A stretch of DNA of 64,000 nucleotides from Acinetobacter wuhouensis. Lineage in GTDB: Bacteria; Pseudomonadota; Gammaproteobacteria; Pseudomonadales; Moraxellaceae. Shown here one piece after another: positions 49,246 to 59,032 of the stretch (within the stretch, counting starts at the first letter, position 1; each line of letters begins with the position of its first letter). Where the stretch lies: positions 2,790,001 to 2,854,000 of the forward strand of contig NZ_CP031716.1 in the NCBI RefSeq assembly GCF_001696605.3. Reading direction: 5' to 3'. The notes beneath the pieces were generated by a model. That model had not been told where the DNA came from. It saw only the letters and a program-made list of their open reading frames with translations, and searched no databases. Position numbers and translations under genes: made by a program.

Positions 49246-49764
49246 ATGTATGTACTCATTGCATTGACTTTAGTATTTACGCAATTGTCATTATTGGCAT
49301 TTGGTGGCGGAAATGCGATCTTGCCTGAAATGCAACATCAAGTGGTTGTCGTACACCAATGGATGACTGCTGAACAATTCAGTTCAATGTTTGCGATGGC
49401 ACAAGCTGCACCTGGCCCGAATATGATGATCGTCCCTCTTGTTGGTTGGCATGTTGCAGGACCAATGGGTTTATTGGTCACTTCATTGGCGAAGTTCGGA
49501 CCTTCTTCAATCATTACCATCTATGCTTTGAAATTTTGGAATCGTTTCAAAGACAATCCCTTACGACTGCAATTTGAAAAAGCGCTGAAACCAATTACCG
49601 TCGGTTTAGTCTTGGTCAGTGCTTGGATTATTGCACAAGCATCGGTTCAAAATGTTCTACTCATCGCCATTGTGATTCTTACCATTGCACTCAGCTTATT
49701 TAAAAATGTCCACCCTGTTTGGCTAATGGTGATCGGTGCAGGTGCTGGAGTGGCTTTGCTTTAA
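49246..49764 (+). CDS. chromate transporter, C-terminal-half type subunit
   Basis: This 172-residue CHR-domain membrane protein has LAFGGGNAILPEMQHQVVVVHQWMTAEQFSSMFAMAQAAPGPNMMIVPLVGW. It is a partner of the preceding gene, sharing the same transcript, with the opposite expected membrane topology. About five transmembrane helices. Good RBS (AGGAG) before the ATG. Confidence 0.85.
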   Translation: MYVLIALTLVFTQLSLLAFGGGNAILPEMQHQVVVVHQWMTAEQFSSMFAMAQAAPGPNMMIVPLVGWHVAGPMGLLVTSLAKFGPSSIITIYALKFWNRFKDNPLRLQFEKALKPITVGLVLVSAWIIAQASVQNVLLIAIVILTIALSLFKNVHPVWLMVIGAGAGVALL

Positions 49765-49933
49765 AATAGGATAATTTTTATTACAGTTTAGTCTTCCTCA
49801 TTAAGACTAAAGCCGTATACATTCAACTTAAAACTGAAATCTTGGCATGCTATTTTTAACTTAATTCTTAATTAATTTTCTGATCTGATTATCTCATTTA
49901 ATCGTGAATAAATATTCTATAGAGGGTGTAAAA

Positions 49934-50512
49934 ATGGCTAAACAAATTCTCATGTTAGTTGGTGATTACGTTGAAGATTATGAAACAATGGTTCCGTTTC
50001 AATTCCTCACTGGATTAGGCTATACGGTACATACTGTATGCCCAGATAAAAAAGCGGGTGACACTGTTGCAACAGCAATTCACGACTTTGAAGGCGAACA
50101 AACCTATAGTGAAAAGCGTGGTCATAACTTTGCGATTAATTATGATTTTGCTAATGTGAATACTGAGGACTATGTCGGTTTAGTCATTCCAGGTGGACGC
50201 GCGCCAGAGTATTTACGTATGAATGCACGGATTATTGAAATTGTTCGTGAATTTGATGCAGTTAAAAAACCCATTGCAGCAGTTTGTCATGGTGCGCAAA
50301 TTCTCGCGGCTGCCGATGTTTTAAAAGGACGTTTATGTTCAGCTTATCCTGCTTGCGCAGCGGAAGTAAAACTTGCTGGCGGACAATATGCTGATATTGC
50401 AGTGACTGAAGCAGTTACCGATGGTCACTTGGTTACAGCACCGGCTTGGCCAGCTCACCCTGCTTGGTTAGCCCAATTTGTCAAAGCACTCGGTGCAACA
50501 ATCACGCTATAA
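49934..50512 (+). CDS. DJ-1/PfpI family protein
   Basis: This 192-residue protein of the class-I glutamine-amidotransferase-like superfamily has the nucleophile elbow [19 protein letters not shown] (catalytic Cys) and [12 protein letters not shown] upstream. Members act as glyoxalase/deglycase or protease-like stress proteins; the exact reaction is not predictable. I chose the ATG at 49934 with a GAGGGTG site upstream; an in-frame ATG lies 10 codons earlier. Confidence 0.87.
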   Translation: MAKQILMLVGDYVEDYETMVPFQFLTGLGYTVHTVCPDKKAGDTVATAIHDFEGEQTYSEKRGHNFAINYDFANVNTEDYVGLVIPGGRAPEYLRMNARIIEIVREFDAVKKPIAAVCHGAQILAAADVLKGRLCSAYPACAAEVKLAGGQYADIAVTEAVTDGHLVTAPAWPAHPAWLAQFVKALGATITL

Positions 50513-50735
50513 ATTCATAAAAGACTTAAAAAGATAGGAATACAGCTTCCAAGCGATTTTTGATTTCAAATCAGTTGGATTTAAACTTCGCTTGGCTTTA
50601 ATTCTTTGATTGAAAATACATAGAAGAACTGGAAGATTATTTGCAAATTTTAAGTTGCTATTCAGCATAGTCCTAATCTTCTATGTAATAATCAATTCAT
50701 CAATTTTATGTTTTAACAACAGGTTAACCTTAGAA

Positions 50736-50924
50736 ATGGAAATCATTGAATTATTAGAGCCAGTGACTTTGAAGAAAGCAGAATTACAACCGATCATTGT
50801 AGAATCAGGTCGATTATTGAAAGTTCTCATGGTCAACCAATCTTCTTATCTCGTCGGTGATGATACGGGGCTTTCATTTCTAGTCAATTTTGCAGATGAA
50901 AATGTAAAATGGAAAAAGCTATAA
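50736..50924 (+). CDS. small hypothetical protein
   Basis: This 62-residue frame (MEIIELLEPVTLKKAELQPIIVESGRLLKVL…GLSFLVNFADENVKWKKL) reads as a small strand-rich soluble protein. The frame is open upstream to a TTG at 50610, which would add a hydrophobic N-terminus. The ATG at 50736 gives a cleaner protein but has only a weak RBS. Function unknown. Confidence 0.45.
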   Translation: MEIIELLEPVTLKKAELQPIIVESGRLLKVLMVNQSSYLVGDDTGLSFLVNFADENVKWKKL

Positions 50925-51268
50925 ATTATAAACTGGTGTTACGCAGTAACATCAAATTCATATTTTAAAGTCTCGAAAAAAGTGGATACGCGAAAGCGTC
51001 ATCCGCAATTGTTTGAGGCAGGACTCATTCTAATTATAAATGTTTCTGCGAAGTCTCCAATAACTTGACGGTAGTGGACGAGTTCTGCGGATGACAATGG
51101 TTTTGGGTACTTTTGCCAAAACAAAAGTACCTCGAGCCGAAGGCTGATCCTGAAATTAAAACTTTTGATGTAAGACTCCGCTAAGTAAGCTTCAAAACAG
51201 TTTAAAACATGCTGTTCTTTTGAAGTGCGTAACATCAATTACGAATATTCAGCGATCTAAAAGCCAAA
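50925..51268. other. intergenic region with hairpins, no convincing gene
   Basis: This stretch of 344 bases holds an inverted repeat GTCATCCGCA (50998-51007) / TGCGGATGAC (51086-51095) and a hairpin GTACTTTTG-6-CAAAAGTAC (51107-51130). It resembles a repeat-type Acinetobacter intergenic element. A 79-codon minus frame (50999-51238) spans it but has no sign of being a gene. Confidence 0.4.
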
Positions 51269-52750
51269 TCAGTGCGATTTAGCACGATGTAAAGCTTCAT
51301 TCCATAAAACTAAATGATGTTGTCTTTGGTCATCACTCATATTTGGTTCAAAAGCCCGATCTAATTGCCAAGATTCAGAAATTTCTTCTAAAGTTGAAAA
51401 TACTCCAATTTTCAATCCTGCCATCGCGGCTGCACCCCATGCCGTTGATTCTAAAAGCTTAGGACGTAATACAGGTACATTTAAAATATCGGCTTGGAAT
51501 TGCATCAGCATGTCATTTTGACTTGCACCGCCATCGACACGTAACTCTTTTAAAGGTTGTGCAATATCCGACTGCATGGCGGTAAGAACGTCCGACACTT
51601 GGAATGCAATGGATTCTAAGGCTGCTCGAGCAATATGTGATTTATTGGTTCCACGTGACATACCACACAGTAAAGCTCTGGCATCGGTGTCCCAATGTGG
51701 TGCGCCTAACCCTGTAAATGCAGGTACTAAAACCACACCATCGGTATCATTGACTTGGCATGCTAACTTTTCAACTTCGGCACTATTTTTGATAATACCT
51801 AAGCCATCTCTGAGCCATTGGACAATTGCCCCTGCCATAAAAACGCTACCTTCAAGTGCATAATTGGTCTGGTTTTGGCAATTCCACGCAAGTGTTGTCA
51901 ATAATTGATTTTGGCTATATTGAATTTTTGTGCCAGTATTAAATAGCATAAAACAACCTGTGCCATAGGTATTTTTTGCTGTACCCGCTTCAAAACAAGA
52001 TTGTCCGAATAATGCAGATTGTTGATCGCCCAATACGCCAGAAATCGGAATTTCAGCGCCTAATAATCCTGTTGCTGTATTGGCAATATATTGATCTGAA
52101 TGAATAATTTTCGGTAATACATTTTCAGGAATATTAAATAAATGAAGAAGTTCTTGATCCCATTGTTGAGTGCTTAAATTCATAAGCATGGTACGTGATG
52201 CATTACTAGCTTCAATCACATGCTCTGAACCTTGCGTCAAATTCCAGATCAACCAACTGTCAATGGTTCCAAAAGCAACATGCCCTTGTTCTGCAAGCGC
52301 TCTTAATCCATCGACATTTTCCAACAACCAAACTAATTTTCCTGCACTGAAATATGGATCAATACGCAAACCTGTAGTTTTATGGATTTTCTCTGCGTGA
52401 TTATTTTCAATCAGATGATTACACCATTCTGCCGCGCGACGGTCTTGCCATACGATCGCAGGTGCAAGTGGTTTTCCTGTACGTTTATCCCAAACAACCG
52501 TGGTTTCTCGCTGATTGGTTAAACCTAATGCTTTAATATCTTTAGCGAGCAATCGTGCTGAAGCGATCGCCTGCTGTACCACGGCAATTTGTGTGGTCCA
52601 AATTTCCATTGCATCTTGTTCAACCCAACCTGAATGCGGGGTTTTAATTTGTGTTTCTCTTTGAGCTGTTGCATGAACTTTTCCGTGTTCATCGAAGATA
52701 ATCGCTCGGCTAGAGGTTGTTCCTTGATCAAGTGCGAGTAAATAGCTCAT
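51269..52750 (-). CDS. glpK: glycerol kinase
   Basis: This 493-residue FGGY-family kinase phosphorylates glycerol to sn-glycerol-3-phosphate. The ATP/phosphate motif LDQGTTSSRAIIFD is at the N-terminus. GLTNQRETTVVWD, the substrate-binding HAEKIHKTTGLRIDPYFSAGKLVWLL region and LRVDGGASQNDMLMQFQADIL near the C-terminus follow. Length is typical. No glpF or glpD is adjacent. Divergent from ssrA. Confidence 0.95.
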   Translation of the reverse strand: MSYLLALDQGTTSSRAIIFDEHGKVHATAQRETQIKTPHSGWVEQDAMEIWTTQIAVVQQAIASARLLAKDIKALGLTNQRETTVVWDKRTGKPLAPAIVWQDRRAAEWCNHLIENNHAEKIHKTTGLRIDPYFSAGKLVWLLENVDGLRALAEQGHVAFGTIDSWLIWNLTQGSEHVIEASNASRTMLMNLSTQQWDQELLHLFNIPENVLPKIIHSDQYIANTATGLLGAEIPISGVLGDQQSALFGQSCFEAGTAKNTYGTGCFMLFNTGTKIQYSQNQLLTTLAWNCQNQTNYALEGSVFMAGAIVQWLRDGLGIIKNSAEVEKLACQVNDTDGVVLVPAFTGLGAPHWDTDARALLCGMSRGTNKSHIARAALESIAFQVSDVLTAMQSDIAQPLKELRVDGGASQNDMLMQFQADILNVPVLRPKLLESTAWGAAAMAGLKIGVFSTLEEISESWQLDRAFEPNMSDDQRQHHLVLWNEALHRAKSH

Positions 52751-52880
52751 CTTTTTTATATTTGTCCCTTGAAAAATAGTGATAGTAACGCAATTATAGA
52801 AACAAGCGCATCATTTGATATAAATGTAGTGAATTATCTGATTAATTTGCAACAGTTATGTTATGATAGCGTTGTTATCT

Positions 52881-53240
52881 GGGGATGTTATTGGCTTCGA
52901 CGCCGATGATGAAGCTCATAGATGCATGCCGAGAGCGCATTTTCTCTCGTAAATCAAATTTGCATATTTTAGTCGCAAACGACGAATCTTACGCTCTAGC
53001 TGCCTAAGGGCAGCTTGTCCGCTTCACTGAATACTTGTGGTCAGTGAACCCGACCGAAGCGCACGCACACAAGTCCGTACTAAAGTCACGCCTCGGGGCT
53101 TTGTACTAAATCTAGAGGATCGCGTTTTGTACCCTGTTCGTCGGGTCACTTGGCGTTAAAATAATTGACGATATCTAAGCATGTAGTATTCTCGAGTGTA
53201 GTGTTGGCGGACGCGGGTTCAACTCCCGCCATCTCCACCA
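52881..53240 (+). ncRNA. ssrA: transfer-messenger RNA (ssrA)
   Basis: The 360-nt locus starts with GGGGATGTTATTGGCTTCGA and ends in a tRNA-like half carrying GGGTTCAACTCCCGCC and an encoded CCA end. The tag reading frame at 52975-53007 encodes ANDESYALAA then TAA, close to other gammaproteobacterial tags. It rescues ribosomes stalled on broken mRNA with SmpB. The 3' end is a frequent integration site for islands; accessory genes follow here. Confidence 0.97.
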
Positions 53241-53252
53241 AATTCAAGAAAG

Positions 53253-53279
53253 GCTGAACCATTTGGTTCAGCTTTTTTT
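53253..53279 (+). terminator. terminator of ssrA
   Basis: An 8-bp stem GCTGAACC / GGTTCAGC (53253-53260 with 53265-53272) followed by seven T lies right after the tmRNA. Confidence 0.9.
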
Positions 53280-53311
53280 ATGTCATAATTTTTTAAAAAT
53301 TTGGTGTAAAA

Positions 53312-54886
53312 ATGACCCAAGTCCAACTTCAACAATTACAAAAACAGTTATGGAATATTGCCAACACCCTACGTGGAAAAATGGGTGCAGATGAATTTCG
53401 TGACTATATTCTTGGGTTTATTTTCTTTAAATATTTGTCTGAAAAGTCGATCAATTTCGCCAATCAATTACTGCTCGATGAAGGTGTAGATTTTACTTAT
53501 ACCGAACTTGATAAAAATAATGATGAACATGCGCCGTATATTTCCGAAATTAAAAAGTTAGCTATTGCGGAAGTGGGTTATGCTCTCCTCCCTGATCAAT
53601 TATTTCATACGCTTGCACAACGTGGTCGTCAGGGTGAGTTTATCCTTGATGACTTATCTGCGACTTTGAAAGCCATTGAGCAAAGTACTTTAGGTTCTGA
53701 TTCTGCGGATGACTTTGCCAATCTATTTGAAGACTTGGATTTGAATTCGACCAAGTTGGGGAATTCTGCCAGTGATCGTAATGAGCTAGTGGCTAAAGTT
53801 CTCAGTCATTTAGATGATATTGATTTTGATATTTCCAATACTGAGTCCGATGTATTGGGCGATGCTTATGAATATTTGATTGGTGAGTTTGCCTCTGGTG
53901 CAGGGAAAAAAGCAGGCGAATTTTATACACCGCAAACGGTGTCTACCCTCCTCGCCAAAATTGTCACGCAAGGCAAAGAGCGTTTGCGTTCGGTGTATGA
54001 CCCGACATGTGGTTCAGGTTCGTTGTTGCTTCGTGTAAAGCGTGAAGTGAAAGATGTGGATATGATCTTCGGGCAGGAGATGAACCGTACCACATATAAC
54101 TTGGCACGTATGAACATGATTCTGCATGATGTGCATTTTGCCAAGTTCGACATTAAGCAAGAAGATACTTTAATCCGTCCTCAACATATTGATAAGCGTT
54201 TTGACGCCGTTGTAGCGAATCCTCCATTTTCTGCAAAATGGTCAGCCGATCCTTTATTTTTACAAGATGCTCGTTTTAGTAGCTTTGGTAAGCTTGCACC
54301 AAGTTCTAAGGCAGATATGGCATTTGTTCAGCACATGCTGTACCAGTTGGATGATCACGGCACGATGGCGGTAGTATTGCCTCACGGCGTTTTGTTCCGT
54401 GGTTCGAGTGAGGGCGTGATTCGTCAGTACTTGATTGAACAGTTGAATGTGATTGATACCATCATTGGTCTGCCTGCCAATATCTTTTATGGTACGACTA
54501 TTCCGACCTGTATTTTGGTATTGAAGAAGAATCGTGAGCATACGGGCAATATTTTGTTTATTGATGCGAGCAATGATTTTGAAAAGCAGAAGAATCAAAA
54601 TAAGTTATTGCCTGAACATTTGGACAATATTATTGGTGCATTTGAAAATCGTCAGGATATTGAAAAGTATGCCAAAGTCGCAACTTTGCAAGAAGTCAAA
54701 GATAATGATTACAACCTCAATATCCCTCGTTATGTCGATACGTTTGAAGCTGAGGCAGAGATTGATTTAAATGACATTGCCAAGCAATTACAGGCATTGG
54801 AAAAAGACAGTCAAGCAACGGATCAAGTGATTGCTGATTTTTGCCAAGAGTTAGGTATTGATTCGCCTTTTAAGGAGGTGAAGTAA
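53312..54886 (+). CDS. hsdM: type I restriction-modification methyltransferase subunit HsdM
   Basis: This 524-residue N6-adenine methyltransferase subunit has an N-terminal HsdM_N helical domain. AGEFYTPQ is at 201-208, the SAM-binding DPTCGSGSLLL at 230-240, and the catalytic NPPF motif at 303-306. It works as M2S with HsdS, whose start overlaps its stop by one base (TAATG). With HsdR broken downstream it may act as a methylase only. Confidence 0.95.
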   Translation: MTQVQLQQLQKQLWNIANTLRGKMGADEFRDYILGFIFFKYLSEKSINFANQLLLDEGVDFTYTELDKNNDEHAPYISEIKKLAIAEVGYALLPDQLFHTLAQRGRQGEFILDDLSATLKAIEQSTLGSDSADDFANLFEDLDLNSTKLGNSASDRNELVAKVLSHLDDIDFDISNTESDVLGDAYEYLIGEFASGAGKKAGEFYTPQTVSTLLAKIVTQGKERLRSVYDPTCGSGSLLLRVKREVKDVDMIFGQEMNRTTYNLARMNMILHDVHFAKFDIKQEDTLIRPQHIDKRFDAVVANPPFSAKWSADPLFLQDARFSSFGKLAPSSKADMAFVQHMLYQLDDHGTMAVVLPHGVLFRGSSEGVIRQYLIEQLNVIDTIIGLPANIFYGTTIPTCILVLKKNREHTGNILFIDASNDFEKQKNQNKLLPEHLDNIIGAFENRQDIEKYAKVATLQEVKDNDYNLNIPRYVDTFEAEAEIDLNDIAKQLQALEKDSQATDQVIADFCQELGIDSPFKEVK

Positions 54887-56175
54887 TGTCTGCACCAAAG
54901 TTAAGATTTAAAGAGTTTGATGGGGATTGGTCTGCTTCAGAGTTAGGGAAATTAATTGGGATTTCTTCAGCTTCTCGTGTTTTTAAAGAACAATGGCAAG
55001 ATTCAGGTGTGCCATTTTTTAGAACAAGTGATGTAAGTGCATTTTTTAAAAATAAGGAAAATGAAAAAGCTTATATATCTTTTGATTTATTTGAAGAGCT
55101 TGCAAAAAAATCAGGAAAAATTAAAAAAGACGATTTATTGGTTACAGGTGGCGGATCAATTGGGATTCCATATCTAGTACCAAATAATGAACCTTTATAT
55201 TTTAAAGATGCTGATTTACTTTGGTTTAAATCATCAGGAATTATCGAAGGTTCTTTTCTTTATAATTTTCTCATTAGCTCAAAATTTAGAGAATATTTAA
55301 ATAGTATTTCTCATACTGGTACAATTTCACACTTTACGATTGAGCAAGCAAAGACAACACCTTTTAAACTTCCATCAAAAGAAGAACAAACCAAAATCGC
55401 TTCTTTTTTATCGGCAGTTGATCAAAAGATTAGCCAACTTACTCAAAAACATGCGCTACTTGCCCAATATAAACAAGGCATGATGCAAAAGCTGTTTAGT
55501 CAGCAGATTCGTTTTAAAGCGGATGATGGTAGTGAGTTTGGGGAGTGGGAGGTAAAAACTTTAATAGATTCTATTGATACTAATATTAAGTGGAGTTTTA
55601 CAGGTGGTCCATTTGGCTCTAATCTGAAATCTGATGATTACACTGAATCAGGTATCAGAATTATTCAACTTCAAAATATTGGAGATGGATCATTCTTAAA
55701 TGACTATAAAATTTATACATCATTAAAGAAAGCTGATGAGCTATTGAGTTGTAATATTTATCCTAACGAAATTTTAATTTCTAAAATGGGTGACCCAGTT
55801 GCACGCTGTTGTATCGTGCCAAATCATCATGAACGCTATGTAATGTGTTCAGATGGTATTCGTTTAGTAGTGGATAAAAAAAGATATTCACATCTTTTCA
55901 TGTTCTATCAAATAAATTATCAAGATTTTAGACAAAGCGCTTCCGATGTTAGTACAGGTTCGACAAGAAAACGGATTGGCTTAAGTGATTTAAAACAACT
56001 TCCAATCAAAGCCCCCTGCCTAGAAGAACAAACCAAAATCGCTAATTTTTTATCTGCCATTGACCAAAAAATTGGAGTGGTGGCACAGCAAATTGAACAG
56101 GCTAAAATGTGGAAAAAAGGCTTGTTTGATCCTAGACAAAATAATGGACAGCACGTCCCTCTAAAGATAACGTAA
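54886..56175 (+). CDS. hsdS: type I specificity subunit HsdS with IS-derived C-terminal tail
   Basis: The DNA-recognition subunit has two target-recognition domains (about residues 1-160 and 210-370). Each is followed by a conserved helix region: EEQTKIASFLSAVDQKI near 167-183 and EEQTKIANFLSAIDQKI near 382-398. The native sequence ends at KKGL (around 56124); IS copy 2 inserted there and supplies the last residues before a TAA at 56173-56175. The loss is only the extreme C-terminus (families often end LLQQMFV-like), so activity is plausible. Overlaps hsdM by one base. Confidence 0.88.
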   Translation: MSAPKLRFKEFDGDWSASELGKLIGISSASRVFKEQWQDSGVPFFRTSDVSAFFKNKENEKAYISFDLFEELAKKSGKIKKDDLLVTGGGSIGIPYLVPNNEPLYFKDADLLWFKSSGIIEGSFLYNFLISSKFREYLNSISHTGTISHFTIEQAKTTPFKLPSKEEQTKIASFLSAVDQKISQLTQKHALLAQYKQGMMQKLFSQQIRFKADDGSEFGEWEVKTLIDSIDTNIKWSFTGGPFGSNLKSDDYTESGIRIIQLQNIGDGSFLNDYKIYTSLKKADELLSCNIYPNEILISKMGDPVARCCIVPNHHERYVMCSDGIRLVVDKKRYSHLFMFYQINYQDFRQSASDVSTGSTRKRIGLSDLKQLPIKAPCLEEQTKIANFLSAIDQKIGVVAQQIEQAKMWKKGLFDPRQNNGQHVPLKIT

Positions 56176-56199
56176 CTTTAATCTTTGGAGATTCAAGAA

Positions 56200-56493
56200 A
56201 TGGCTAAACGTTTTAGTCCCGAATTTAAACAGCAAGCGATTGATTATGCACTTTCAAACTCACACGAGTCTGTAGCTGCAATCGCCCAGAAATTAGGTGT
56301 GGGTTATTCAACATTAGATAAATGGATTCGTGAAACCAATCCGGCAGGTTCAAGCAAACGTCAACTTTCACCAGAACAACAGCGGATCGTGGAATTAGAG
56401 AAAGAAGTCAAACAGCTCAAGGAAGCCAATGACATCTTAAAAAAAGCGCATGTGTACTTTCTAACAGATCATGCCAAGAAAAGTACACGGTAA
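56200..56493 (+). CDS. IS3-family transposase OrfA (copy 2)
   Basis: This 97-residue HTH and coiled-coil subunit is identical to the copy 1 protein. A run of seven A then GC at 56439-56447 forms the A_AAA_AAA slippery heptamer; a -1 shift there leads in frame into orfB without stops. Confidence 0.92.
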   Translation: MAKRFSPEFKQQAIDYALSNSHESVAAIAQKLGVGYSTLDKWIRETNPAGSSKRQLSPEQQRIVELEKEVKQLKEANDILKKAHVYFLTDHAKKSTR

Positions 56494-56507
56494 TTCAAGA
56501 TCTAGAT

Positions 56508-57359
56508 ATGAATGAAGTCACCGTATCTTCTGCCTGTAAATACCTAGGTGTCAGCACTTCAGGCTATTATGCCTGGCGAAAACGTCAAGCCAATACGGCA
56601 CAGAAATATAATGACTTAAAAGCCGTATATTGGCAGCATCATGCACGATTGGGTGCACCTTCATTAGTACATGACATGCATGATTTAGGTTACAACATGA
56701 GCGAACGTACTATTGGAAGGATGCTAAAAAAGCTTGGTTTACGTAGCAGGATTGCGCGTAAATACAAGCATACGACTGATTCAACCCATCGTTTGCCTAC
56801 AGCACCCAACTTGTTGGATCGCCAATTTACAGTTACTCAGCCTAATAAAGTCTGGACAACAGACATTACCTATATCCGCACTAAAGAAGGTTGGTTGTAT
56901 TTATGTGTGATGCTAGATTTATTTAGCCGTCGTATCGTGGGGTGGCAAACCAGCCATCGAATAGACCGCCAGTTGGTGTGTGATACGTTTAACTATGCAA
57001 TGGCTCGTCAGGGTTATCCAACTGGTGTTATGGTTCATTCGGACCAAGGCTCACAGTACTGTAGTCGTGATTTTAGAGCGCTGTTACTGAAAAATGATTG
57101 TACTCAGAGTATGTCTAGACGTGGAAACTGTTGGGATAATGCAGTGACTGAAAGCTTCTTTCATACATTAAAAGGTCATGTGGTACATGGCAGTGTGTTT
57201 TCGACTCGAAAAGAGGCGAATGCGGTCTTGTTTGATTATATTGAGATTTATTACAATCGGGTCAGAAGGCATTCTGCAAACGGCTGGTTAAGTCCAGAAG
57301 CCTTTGAACAGAAATATTTCAAGAATTTAGAGGGATCGATTGTCCACGATACTGTCTAG
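56508..57359 (+). CDS. IS3-family transposase OrfB (copy 2)
   Basis: This 283-residue DDE catalytic protein is identical in sequence to copy 1. The frame is intact with all three acidic motifs, so it should be functional as an OrfAB fusion. Confidence 0.93.
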   Translation: MNEVTVSSACKYLGVSTSGYYAWRKRQANTAQKYNDLKAVYWQHHARLGAPSLVHDMHDLGYNMSERTIGRMLKKLGLRSRIARKYKHTTDSTHRLPTAPNLLDRQFTVTQPNKVWTTDITYIRTKEGWLYLCVMLDLFSRRIVGWQTSHRIDRQLVCDTFNYAMARQGYPTGVMVHSDQGSQYCSRDFRALLLKNDCTQSMSRRGNCWDNAVTESFFHTLKGHVVHGSVFSTRKEANAVLFDYIEIYYNRVRRHSANGWLSPEAFEQKYFKNLEGSIVHDTV

Positions 57360-57364
57360 GATCA

Positions 57365-58777
57365 GTCGATACCCACGACACCAAAACCAAAGATCGTGAA
57401 TTCATGGCGATGTTTTGTGTAAGTTCAGTCGACACCTTGACTCAATATTATGAGTTGTTTGAAAAAGTTCAGGCTGAAAAGAAAATAGTAGATGAAGAAG
57501 CAGGACGTATTTTTAAACCACTGGCTATCGCAACGATTTTCTCCTACTCTGCCAACGAAGCCGTTGAACCTGACAATCTGAATGGTTTGATTGATGAAGA
57601 GCCTGCTGATATTCCTGCACAGATTAATCAGTCTAGCCGAGATAAATTAGATCGTTATATTGCCAACTATAATGCACAGTTTGGTACGAACTTTAACTCA
57701 GGTGATCGTTTCTATGCCTATTACCGTGACATTGCCGACAAAGTAAAGAAAAAACAGATTGATATCTTACTGGTCGTCAATATGTTCCTGACAGGCTTTG
57801 ACTCAAAACCGTTGAATACGCTCTATGTCGATAAAAACCTGAAATATCATGGTTTGATTCAGGCATTTTCTCGAACCAACCGTGTTTTCAATGACAAGAA
57901 ACCTTTTGGCAATATCATCTGTTTCCGTAATTTGAAACGTGCAACCGATGAAGCCCTTGCCCTCTTCTCAAACAAAGAAGCCAAGAAAGTCGTACTTGTT
58001 CCTGCGTATGAAGAAATTAAACAGGATTATGAGAACGCCGTAGAGAAACTATTGGCACTGACACCTGATTATCAGTCAGTCGATGATTTGCAAACTGAAG
58101 AAGAGCAACTTGAATTTATCAAAGCATTCCGTGAAGTAATGCGTTTCAATGCACAACTACAAAGCTTTGTAGAATATGATCAAGATCAAACTCAATTGAA
58201 AAAACAAGAGTTTGCCAATTTTGCATCCAAATATTCAGACCTATGTCGTGAAGTCCGTAAAACGACTAAAAAAGAAAAAACTTCGGTTTTAGATGATGTC
58301 GATTTCCAATTGGATTTGCTCCACAGTGATCGGATCAATGTTGGTTATATCCTGACTTTATTACAAATGGCAGTAGATGCAGACTCTGACGAAAAACGTA
58401 AGAAGTATGAAGCGCAGATTCATGACTTAATCGGTGGTGATATTTCCCTACACAACAAACAAGACTTGATTCAAAAGTTCATTGAAGAAAACATGCCGAA
58501 GATGATCAATGGACAAAGCGTACAAGATGCTTTTTCTGCATTCTGGGACGTTGAACGAGAAAATGCTTATCAACGTCTATGTGAAGAAGAAAATCTAAAA
58601 CCAGAGGCAATGAAAGCGGTTTTAGACAATTATGAGTTCACGAAGCGTTTGCCCCGTCAAGAAGAATTAACAAACTTGCCTAATTTCAAGGTAGGTATCT
58701 TTAAACGTGAAAGCGTATTTAGTGATTTGCTCAATAAAACAAAACAGTTTATTGAGAGGTTTTATGTGGGCTTTTAA
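57365..58777 (+). pseudogene. hsdR: C-terminal fragment of type I restriction subunit HsdR
   Basis: The frame is open from the IS boundary at 57365 (VDTHDTKTKDREFMAMFCVSSVDT…) for 470 codons, with an internal ATG at 57404. It holds the C-terminal helicase part (TGFDSKPLNTLYVDKNLKYHGLIQAFSRTNRVF) and the helical tail that binds the methylase. The roughly 500-600 residues that carry the PD-(D/E)XK nuclease and the first helicase motifs are missing, as judged against family length. Restriction must be lost. Confidence 0.85.
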
Positions 58778-59032
58778 CACAATGATTGAATATTTTTAAA
58801 TCAAAAAGTGTAGACCTCCATGGGGTTATTTTCTACCTATGATTAAAAGCTACAATTTAGCAAATATAATGTTTAAATTTTAATCAAATTTAAATACTTA
58901 TAAATCACACAGACTTTATATATTTCTCAGGTTTAATTGCTTTAGGCTTAGATGAATGTCTAATAACTTTAGAAGTCATGAGTAACGAATTTAGCTTAAA
59001 ATAATCACTCCATAACTTTCTAATTAACAACG

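Larger units (their letters stand above)
56127..57364 (+). mobile_element. IS3-family insertion sequence, copy 2 (1238 bp)
   Basis: This copy has the same length, 12-bp perfect ends and orfA/orfB as copy 1 at 16292-17529, in inverted orientation. The flanks are GTT on the left and GTC on the right, with no matching target duplication. It joins the end of hsdS to the middle of hsdR, so the insertion is associated with a deletion. Confidence 0.93.

Noticed and set aside
50999..51238. 79-codon minus-strand frame in the glpK-side intergenic region
   Set aside because: It spans hairpins and repeat-like sequence, has no clear ribosome-binding site and starts close to glpK without a promoter; composition is not convincingly coding.
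53223..53240. Direct repeat of the ssrA 3' end as attR near the integrase
   Set aside because: No second copy was found by reading 59.4-64 kb.
57404..58777. Functional HsdR from the internal ATG
   Set aside because: It lacks the nuclease domain and the first helicase motifs, so it cannot restrict DNA.
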